6,737 bases of DNA from BS750m-G62 sp964577175 (GTDB taxonomy: Bacteria; Planctomycetota; Phycisphaerae; FEN-1346): assembly GCA_964577175.1 (NCBI GenBank), contig CAZNYC010000179.1:1-6737 (forward strand). The letters are read 5' to 3'. Of this stretch, positions 1-3,684 are shown piece by piece. A program made the position numbers and the translations under genes. Positions within the stretch are counted from its first letter, which is position 1; each line of letters starts with the position of its first letter. The notes beneath the pieces were generated by a model. The model was not told where the DNA came from, searched no databases, and saw only the letters and a list, made by a program, of their open reading frames with translations.

Positions 1-1
1 G

Positions 2-23
2 GGTTCCGGGGACACGAGACTTA
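2..23 (+). repeat. Left terminal inverted repeat of RAYT element
   Basis: This 22-bp sequence (GGTTCCGGGGACACGAGA followed by CTTA) is the exact reverse complement of 736-757. It lies 43 bp upstream of the transposase start codon. Confidence 0.8.
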
Positions 24-31
24 ATGCGTGG

Positions 32-60
32 TTGACGTGCAGGTGGGGCGGTGATAAGGT
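32..60 (+). promoter_or_regulatory. Possible promoter of the transposase gene
   Basis: TTGACG (32-37) is separated by 17 bp from TAAGGT (55-60). The -35 is good and the -10 matches only 3 of 6 positions. A start site 6-7 bp beyond the -10 would fall on the ATG at 67, which would give a leaderless mRNA. The AAGG at 56-59 could otherwise act as a weak ribosome-binding site on a transcript entering from upstream. Weak evidence. Confidence 0.25.
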
Positions 61-66
61 ACGATC

Positions 67-738
67 ATGGCTCGACTGGCTCGTGTCGTTGTGCCGGGCG
101 TGGCGCATCATGTGACGCAGCGCGGCAACCGGCGCCAGAGGACGTTCTTCGGCGAGGGCGACTACCGGGTCTATCTGGGCTTGGCGTCGGAGTGGTTCGG
201 GGCGTGGGGGCTGAAGGTGTGGGCGTGGTGCCTGATGCCGAACCATGTGCACCTGATCGTGGTGCCGCCGGAGGGCGAGGCCCTGGCCCGCGGCATCGGC
301 GAGGTGCATCGCCGCTATACGCGGCACGTCAACTTCCGCGAAGGCTGGCGGGGATACCTGTGGCAGGGGCGGTTCGGGTCGTGTCCGATGGACGCCGCCC
401 ACACGCTGGCGGCCGCGCGGTACATCGAGCGGAACCCGGTGCGGGCGGGCCTGGTGAAGCGTGCCTGGCAGTGGCGGTGGTCGAGCGCCCGGGCGCACGT
501 CGAGGGCCGGGGCGACGCCTTGGTGAAGCCGGGCGGGCCGCTGGTGGCCGCGGTCAACGACTGGCGGGCGTTTCTGGCGGCCGCGGAGGACGCGGAGGAA
601 CGGGAGCGGCTGCGCCGGCACGTCCGGACGGGCCGGCCGCTGGGCGACAAGGCGTTCATCGCCCGCCTCGAGTCCCACCTGCGCCGGACGCTGCGCAAGC
701 GTCCGCCCGGCCCGAAACCCAAACGCCCACCGAGATAA
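67..738 (+). CDS. REP-associated tyrosine transposase (RAYT, Y1_Tnp / IS200-like HUH family)
   Basis: The 223-residue protein is a full-length single-strand DNA transposase of the Y1 HUH family, RAYT subgroup. The sequence shows the N-terminal motif HHVTQRGNRRQ (14-24), the metal-binding HUH motif MPNHVHLIV with His60 and His62, the family motif LWQGRF (98-103), and YIERNPVRAGLV (119-130), in which Tyr119 is the expected catalytic nucleophile. The tail after about residue 190 is basic and proline-rich (RKRPPGPKPKRPPR), probably for DNA binding. Known family members nick and rejoin single-stranded REP-type DNA through a 5'-phosphotyrosine bond. The gene sits alone between 22-bp inverted repeats, and its TAA stop (736-738) is the first three bases of the right repeat, so gene and end are fused. 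All key residues are present, so the protein looks active. An ATG at 51 in another frame gives a shadow reading frame without motifs. The family call is very secure; mobility of the whole unit is not proven. Confidence 0.93.
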   Translation: MARLARVVVPGVAHHVTQRGNRRQRTFFGEGDYRVYLGLASEWFGAWGLKVWAWCLMPNHVHLIVVPPEGEALARGIGEVHRRYTRHVNFREGWRGYLWQGRFGSCPMDAAHTLAAARYIERNPVRAGLVKRAWQWRWSSARAHVEGRGDALVKPGGPLVAAVNDWRAFLAAAEDAEERERLRRHVRTGRPLGDKAFIARLESHLRRTLRKRPPGPKPKRPPR

Positions 739-757
739 GTCTCGTGTCCCCGGAACC
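736..757 (-). repeat. Right terminal inverted repeat of RAYT element
   Basis: This is the exact reverse complement of 2-23. Its first three bases are the stop codon of the transposase gene, and its last four (AACC, 754-757) are also the first four bases of the tandem repeat that follows. Confidence 0.8.
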
Positions 758-793
758 GCCCGGATTTGAGTTGAACCGCCCGGATTTGAGTTG
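754..793 (+). repeat. Tandem pair of 20-bp direct repeats
   Basis: AACCGCCCGGATTTGAGTTG occurs twice without a gap, at 754-773 and 774-793, with no mismatches. The first copy overlaps the outer end of the RAYT inverted repeat by four bases. It may be a REP-type or target-derived repeat tied to the element, or a simple local duplication. The mirror position on the left lies outside the window. Confidence 0.8.
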
Positions 794-874
794 CGAAACG
801 TGGATTGAGCCATACTGCTGCCCCGAGACGGCTCAGGAATACTGTTCCGACTAGGTATCACGGGGAGAAACAAG

Positions 875-1330
875 ATGTCCGAGCAAAAGGAAACGGGCAA
901 GCCCCGTCATCAGATGACTTTGGATGTAAGGTTTGTTGCGGGGTTGTGCATCCTGGGTGTAATCGGCAGCCTAATGAATGCGTATCGATTCTACAGCAGC
1001 GCCCACGGTGGCTTATTGCTTGGCATTATCCACACAGACGCCACATGGGTTGTGGTGATTTATCATGTGTGCTTGGCGGCGTACATGGCACTGGCGGCGA
1101 AAGGGCTGTGGACAATGCGTCGCTATGGCTTCTGGATGTTCGCAGCGAGCGTATGGGCGGGAATCTTGCTGGCCCCGTTTTATATGAACGCGCTGCATCA
1201 CGCTGTTCCGGATGGCTCTCGCGCGTTATGGTGCACTGCTCTTGGTGTCGCTCATGTGTGCAACGTTGCTCTTGCCTTCTGGTGTTTCTGGAGACATCGC
1301 TTGTTTACCGATCGAAACGAACAGGAGTAG
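875..1330 (+). CDS. Small four-helix integral membrane protein of unknown function
   Basis: The 151-residue protein begins at an ATG preceded by GGGGAG (862-867) at seven bases, a good ribosome-binding site. After a hydrophilic N-terminus rich in Lys and Glu (1-16) it has four hydrophobic stretches, at about 19-38, 55-78, 83-105 and 113-138, and ends in a charged tail (RHRLFTDRNEQE). I see no catalytic motif and do not recognise the family. Its codons end in A or T more often than those of its neighbours (for example TTA, ATT, TAT), which hints at a different origin. It follows the RAYT element and lies 57 bp before a YD-repeat fragment in the same frame, separated from it by its own stop. 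Small multi-pass proteins next to Rhs or YD genes are sometimes immunity proteins against membrane-acting toxins; here that is only a possibility. Confidence 0.75.
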   Translation: MSEQKETGKPRHQMTLDVRFVAGLCILGVIGSLMNAYRFYSSAHGGLLLGIIHTDATWVVVIYHVCLAAYMALAAKGLWTMRRYGFWMFAASVWAGILLAPFYMNALHHAVPDGSRALWCTALGVAHVCNVALAFWCFWRHRLFTDRNEQE

Positions 1331-1387
1331 CATCCAAGCGATTGGTGCGAGCTGCGCCACCGGACGTGCGCCTCTACAGGCACGGCC

Positions 1388-1783
1388 GTTGCATACGACC
1401 ACGGGAACAACACCGGCGACGAGTCCCACCGGGGCAACGGGAACCTGGTTGACGACGGCACGCGTGTCTTCGCCTACGACGCCCTGAACCGACTCAAGGA
1501 GGTCATGAAGAAGGACGGCGGCGCGCGGGTCGCGACGTATACCTACGACGCCCTCGGCCGCCGCATCCGCAAGGTGGTCTCGGGCGGCGACCTGCCGGAT
1601 GACGAGGACTTCGACGGCACCACCGACTACCGTTACGCCAGCGACCGGCGCGTCGAAGAGCGAAATCCGTTCGACGGTGCCCAGGAGGACGAGGACACAC
1701 TCATCCGCCAGTACGTCTGGGGCTTCTACGCCGACGAGCTCATCCAGCAGGAATCCTGCGGTATGGACAGAGTATTCTCTTGA
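1388..1783 (+). pseudogene. Decayed YD-repeat (Rhs-type) protein fragment
   Basis: The reading frame is open from just after the stop at 1330 to the TGA at 1781-1783. From about 1391 it encodes unmistakable YD-repeat sequence: AYDHGNN, then GNLVDDGTRVFAYDALNRLK, ATYTYDALGRRIRKV, TTDYRYASDRRVEERN and LIRQYVWGFYADELIQQ. Full Rhs/YD proteins run to more than a thousand residues and form a secreted shell. Here the N-terminus and the usual following core (the segment that normally leads to a variable C-terminal toxin) are both missing, so only about 120 residues remain. The first in-frame ATG (1505) lies inside the repeats and lacks a clear ribosome site. After ELIQQ the sequence becomes unrelated (ESCGMDRVFS) and stops. 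It is most likely a displaced or deleted gene fragment, comparable to orphan rhs pieces left by recombination. The family assignment is secure; the history is inferred. Confidence 0.8.
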
Positions 1784-1807
1784 CCAGTGATAAGGCCAAG
1801 ATAACCT
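1780..1807 (+). promoter_or_regulatory. Possible promoter of the lipoprotein gene
   Basis: TTGACC (1780-1785) is followed after 16 bp by TAACCT (1802-1807), and the ATG of the next gene is at 1842. The -35 overlaps the stop codon that ends the YD fragment. The -10 is a poor match, so confidence is low. Confidence 0.3.
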
Positions 1808-1841
1808 TTTGGGTGCGGGCTTCGATCAGAAAGGGCGAGCC

Positions 1842-2474
1842 ATGCGTCTCAGGTCTTCCTTGCCCATCCTTACCCTCGCCTGCCTCTCGCTGGGCTGCAC
1901 TTCGTGGGAGAGGCAACGCCAACTGGAGCGGGTGGCCAAGGACTGGTGCCTGACCATCCGCGCCAGCCAGGTCATTCCGGTCTACCCGCTCACCGAGGAC
2001 CTCCAGCCCGGCGACGTCTTCCTCGTCCAGACGCCCGTCGAGGAACAGGTCGAGGTGTACGAGCAACGCGGGTTCCTGCCGCTGGAACAGATGCTCGTCC
2101 GCCTCCAGCCCGAGGCGTACCGGGAGTTCTACCTCCACTCCCACGGCATCGGCGACAGGGCCGACACGCCGCACCACTGGAAGTTCCCGGCCGAGGCGGA
2201 GAAGGCGACGGACTGGCCGAGCGCCCCGTGGGCGTCGTTCCCGACGTACGGGTTCAGCGTCACGAGCGGCGCGGGCCTGAAACTCGCCGTCCCCCTCGAC
2301 GGCATCCCGGTGGCGATGAGCCTGCTCGGGGCCTCCAGCGCCCACGGCAGCATGGCCATCAAGGACGCCCACACCTACGGCGTGGACGGGTACTCGGTCG
2401 AGATGCAGGTCCGCGGCTGGGCCCAGGACAACCGCACGTACCTGCGGCAGTTCGAGCCGCAGGAAAGTTGCTGA
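1842..2474 (+). CDS. Exported protein, probable lipoprotein, unknown function (possibly C-terminally truncated)
   Basis: The 210-residue protein begins MRLRSSLPILTLACLSLGC: a basic n-region, a hydrophobic core, and Cys19 in an imperfect lipobox (SLGC, with Ser rather than Leu at -3). It is therefore probably lipidated at Cys19, or at least exported. I chose the ATG at 1842 because it gives this signal sequence and has AAGGGCGAG (1831-1839) in front; an upstream TTG at 1809 would bury the signal. The mature part contains IPVYPLTEDLQPGDVFLVQT (about 46-65) and FPTYGFSVTSGAGLKLAVPL (about 134-153). From memory, similar uncharacterised lipoproteins with a PLTEDLQPGDVFLV-like motif exist in Gram-negative bacteria and tend to be longer, so the end LRQFEPQESC may be a truncation. 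A 60-codon part (2214-2393) is repeated at 3061-3559. Function unknown. Confidence 0.72.
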   Translation: MRLRSSLPILTLACLSLGCTSWERQRQLERVAKDWCLTIRASQVIPVYPLTEDLQPGDVFLVQTPVEEQVEVYEQRGFLPLEQMLVRLQPEAYREFYLHSHGIGDRADTPHHWKFPAEAEKATDWPSAPWASFPTYGFSVTSGAGLKLAVPLDGIPVAMSLLGASSAHGSMAIKDAHTYGVDGYSVEMQVRGWAQDNRTYLRQFEPQESC

Positions 2475-2540
2475 CGGTCCACCAGGCCCGCGACTCACGC
2501 CACATTGCCCGAACGCCGACAGATCGTTGGCTCGGATTCT

Positions 2541-2563
2541 TTCAGCGCATTTTCAGCGCGCCG
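2541..2563 (+). repeat. Direct repeat, copy 1 (TTCAGCGCATTT type)
   Basis: This 23-bp sequence matches 2795-2817 at 22 of 23 positions. It contains TCAGCGC-type units itself (TTCAGCGCAT then TTCAGCGCG). The two copies bracket the tRNA fragment, as arm-type integrase sites or island-end repeats would. Confidence 0.65.
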
Positions 2564-2583
2564 CCCGGCCGGGTCGCCATCCG

Positions 2584-2686
2584 TTGTCATCGATTGCCAA
2601 GAAGACGTGTTAGGTAAGGCGGGAGATGAAAGGGCCGTAAGTGGCGCCGTTGTCGCCAGTTGGCAACGGTTGTCGCTACCTGACAA
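2584..2686 (+). repeat. Three 17-bp inverted-repeat sites (TTGTC-N7-GNCAA)
   Basis: The sites are 2584-2600 (TTGTC, 7 bp, GCCAA), 2650-2666 (TTGTC, 7 bp, GGCAA) and 2670-2686 (TTGTC, 7 bp, GACAA). The last is a perfect inverted repeat and touches the CCA end of the tRNA fragment; the other two have one or two mismatched arm positions. Copies two and three are 20 bp apart, about two helical turns. They look like repeated binding sites for a recombinase or regulator. That role is inferred. Confidence 0.45.
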
Positions 2687-2736
2687 TGGTACGCCCGGAG
2701 GGATTCGAACCCCCAACCCTCGGTTCCGTAGACCGA
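2687..2736 (-). tRNA. 3' half of tRNA-Arg(ACG); truncated gene, likely attachment-site remnant
   Basis: Read on the minus strand, these 50 bases form an anticodon stem TCGGT / ACCGA with loop CTACGGA (anticodon ACG, Arg), a five-base variable loop GGGTT, a T stem GGGGG / CCCTC with loop TTCGAAT, a 3' acceptor strand CGGGCGT, discriminator A and an encoded CCA. The match to a tRNA begins exactly at the anticodon stem. Upstream of it I find neither a D arm nor the 5' acceptor strand ACGCCCG that would pair with CGGGCGT, so this is not a functional tRNA gene. Integrases of the tyrosine family commonly use the anticodon-to-CCA half of tRNA genes as the crossover region and leave such a half at the far end of an integrated element. 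The flanking short repeats fit that reading. The break is marked by a 7-bp tandem duplication (AGACCGA at 2730-2736 and 2737-2743). Confidence 0.75.
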
Positions 2737-2765
2737 AGACCGATTGCCCTAACGTTAGCCCCGTC

Positions 2766-2796
2766 AAAGCCTTACGTCAAGAGCCTTCCAAGCCTT
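2766..2796 (+). repeat. Short AAGCCTT-type repeats beside the tRNA fragment
   Basis: AAAGCCTT (2766-2773), AAGAGCCTT (2779-2787) and AAGCCTT (2790-2796) follow one another; the first two are each preceded by CGTC. They lie between the tRNA fragment and the second TTCAGCGCATTT repeat and may belong to the same attachment region. Short repeats like these can arise by chance. Confidence 0.35.
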
Positions 2797-2817
2797 CAGC
2801 GCATTTGCAGCGCGCCG
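2795..2817 (+). repeat. Direct repeat, copy 2 (TTCAGCGCATTT type)
   Basis: It differs from 2541-2563 at one base (G for T at 2807). The two copies start 254 bp apart, with the tRNA-Arg fragment between them. Confidence 0.65.
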
Positions 2818-2843
2818 ACGATAGGCCCGAAAACACGCCCAAA

Positions 2844-2966
2844 ATGCCGGCCGACCTGGCCCAAGTCGTCGCCGCCTGTGGCCCGAAGGATCTCGTGCAG
2901 GTAGAACGCCTTTTCAGGCTCCGCATACAGGAGGCCCAGAACGGCCCGACGCGTCTTGCCGAATAG
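2844..2966 (+). CDS. Doubtful 40-residue reading frame or gene remnant
   Basis: ATG at 2844 opens MPADLAQVVAACGPKDLVQV and 20 more residues, ending at TAG. Third codon positions are mostly G or C and the composition is protein-like (amphipathic, mixed charge), but there is no ribosome-binding site. The frame extends upstream through the antisense of the tRNA fragment, which is clearly not protein-coding. It could be the tail of a gene cut by the integration event. No family recognised. Confidence 0.25.
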   Translation: MPADLAQVVAACGPKDLVQVERLFRLRIQEAQNGPTRLAE

Positions 2967-2993
2967 AGCTGACGCGATGCTCCCGGCGTTCTT

Positions 2994-3020
2994 GTTGCGG
3001 ATTCAACTCTGAAACGCAAC
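2994..3020. repeat. Small inverted repeat GTTGCG / CGCAAC
   Basis: GTTGCG (2994-2999) and CGCAAC (3015-3020) are separated by 15 bp. There is no T-run, so it is not a good terminator. Apart from this hairpin I see nothing in 2967-3060. Confidence 0.3.
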
Positions 3021-3131
3021 AGGGGTAGAAAATGGCATCGCAAGGGCTGGTTCGGTAGGTTGGCCGAGCGCGCCCTGGGCCTCGTTCCCGACGTACGGGT
3101 TCAGCGTCACGAGCGGCGCGGGCCTCAACCA

Positions 3132-3152
3132 CCCCCGACTGAAAGTCGGGGG
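3132..3152. repeat. Left-end hairpin with GAA loop
   Basis: CCCCCGACT (3132-3140) pairs with AGTCGGGGG (3144-3152) over 9 bp, leaving the loop GAA. It resembles the subterminal recognition hairpins of IS200/IS605 ends. Confidence 0.75.
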
Positions 3153-3160
3153 GATGAGGG

Positions 3161-3194
3161 GCGAGTGAAACTCGCAAGGGGCCACTGAAGTGGC
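3161..3194. repeat. Two further small hairpins with the same loop
   Basis: GCGAGT (3161-3166) pairs with ACTCGC (3170-3175) around GAA. GCCAC (3181-3185) pairs with GTGGC (3190-3194) around TGAA. The stems differ in sequence from the left-end hairpin but keep the T-GAA loop, so the structure appears conserved rather than the sequence. Confidence 0.6.
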
Positions 3195-3401
3195 GTCACC
3201 GCTTTCCCGCAAGTCGCACGTCGCCCACCCCATAGGCGTTCTACGGCTGTCTCGCCGCAGGAATCACCCACGGGGCCTTGATCGCTCTCCTCCTCTTCTT
3301 ACAGAAACAAATGCCACCCCTCCGCAGGGCCATCCGCCCAACAGACCTCGCTTCACAACGCCGCTGCCCTGCTCTCTCTCAAAGAACCATACTCAAAGTT
3401 G

Positions 3402-3418
3402 ACCGCCTGAAAGGCGGT
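3402..3418. repeat. Right-end hairpin with GAA loop
   Basis: ACCGCCT (3402-3408) pairs with AGGCGGT (3412-3418) around GAA. It is followed by GGGGTTAAACC and, 29 bp further on, the edge of the insertion. Confidence 0.7.
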
Positions 3419-3579
3419 GGGGTTAAACCTGGTGCACGGAACCTAAAACTCGCCGTCCCTCTCGACGGCATCCCGGTGGCGATGAGCCTGCTCGGGGCCT
3501 CCCGCGCGTCCGGCAGCATGGCCATCAAGGACGCCCACACCTACGGCGTGGACGGGTACATGGCGCTCCTGGTCGCCTG

Positions 3580-3608
3580 TTGACGCCTGCCAAGTGGGGT
3601 CGTAGGAT
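3580..3608 (+). promoter_or_regulatory. Likely sigma-70-type promoter of the beta-helix gene
   Basis: TTGACG (3580-3585) and TAGGAT (3603-3608) are separated by exactly 17 bp. The boxes match the consensus at 5 and 4 of 6 positions. The predicted start would give a leader of about 70 bases before the ATG at 3685. It lies just after the end of the broken lipoprotein copy. Confidence 0.5.
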
Positions 3609-3684
3609 AGCTTGGCGTACTGGCTCGGCCAGACATCAGGGTCGAATCGTGAGAACCCTGCCAGCTTTGTGGAGAGCCTGCCCG

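Larger units (their letters stand above)
2..757 (+). mobile_element. RAYT transposase element with 22-bp terminal inverted repeats
   Basis: Positions 2-23 and 736-757 are perfect reverse complements over 22 bp and enclose only one gene, a Y1/RAYT transposase. The outer tips read GGTTCCGGGG at the left and CCCCGGAACC at the right. The match stops at exactly 22 bp on both sides (base 1 with 758, and base 24 with 735, do not pair). No obvious target duplication is visible, because the window starts one base outside the left end. RAYT genes are known to be flanked by REP-like palindromic sequences that their protein recognises, so a 756-bp single-gene unit of this kind is expected. Whether the unit moves as a whole is inference. 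Confidence 0.72.
3129..3447. mobile_element. 319-bp non-autonomous insertion resembling an IS200/IS605 derivative (PATE/MITE type)
   Basis: Alignment of the interrupted gene copy with the intact one defines the insertion: 3121-3128 (GGCCTCAA) must join 3448 (ACTCGCC), giving an insert of 319 bp with a register uncertainty of up to 2 bp because of shared A residues. There is no target-site duplication. A strong hairpin lies 3 bp inside the left edge (3132-3152) and another 29 bp inside the right edge (3402-3418). These are features of IS200/IS605 elements, whose HUH transposase recognises subterminal hairpins and inserts without duplication, here after CTCAA. No TnpA or TnpB motif occurs in any frame, so it would depend on a transposase encoded elsewhere. 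The interior (3195-3401) is pyrimidine-rich with no recognisable gene. Confidence 0.65.
3061..3559 (+). pseudogene. Partial paralogue of the 1842-2474 lipoprotein gene, split by an insertion
   Basis: Positions 3061-3128 plus 3448-3559 (68 + 112 = 180 bp) match 2214-2393 at 171 of 180 positions, exactly 60 codons in phase (from Trp-Pro-Ser-Ala to Val-Asp-Gly-Tyr). Eight codons differ and six of these changes are synonymous (Ala, Pro, Ala, Leu, Pro, Ala). Only Ser to Arg and His to Ser alter the protein. The two copies therefore diverged while still coding, before this one was broken. Homology begins and ends abruptly: no signal peptide lies in front, and after GTAC the sequence becomes ATGGCGCTCC and stops. 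A 319-bp element sits inside it. The right half lies in an open frame starting inside the insertion, but nothing suggests that product is made. Confidence 0.85.

Noticed and set aside
786..816. Promoter for the membrane protein gene (TTGAGT, 19 bp, CATACT)
   Set aside because: Spacing is too long and both boxes are weak, and the -35 lies inside the tandem repeat.
805..1452. 215-codon plus-strand frame overlapping the membrane protein
   Set aside because: It has no ribosome site, is Arg/Cys/Ser-rich without motifs, and overlaps a frame with clear transmembrane helices and a good ribosome site.
1740..2498. Long minus-strand open frame (252 codons) opposite the lipoprotein gene
   Set aside because: Its composition (Val, Arg, Gly, Asp-rich) is that of an antisense shadow in GC-rich DNA. 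The plus strand has a signal peptide, a ribosome site and a paralogous copy with synonymous differences.
2687..2762. Complete tRNA-Arg gene on the minus strand
   Set aside because: The 5' acceptor strand and D arm cannot be found. The bases where they should be (GGGGCTA) do not pair with CGGGCGT.
2505..2966. Plus-strand open frame of 153 codons across the tRNA fragment
   Set aside because: The middle part (GGIRTPNPRF) is the well-known spurious translation of an antisense tRNA 3' half, so the frame is not a gene as a whole.
3195..3401. Transposase (TnpA or TnpB) remnant inside the 319-bp insertion
   Set aside because: No frame on either strand shows an HUH motif, a RuvC-like motif or a zinc ribbon.
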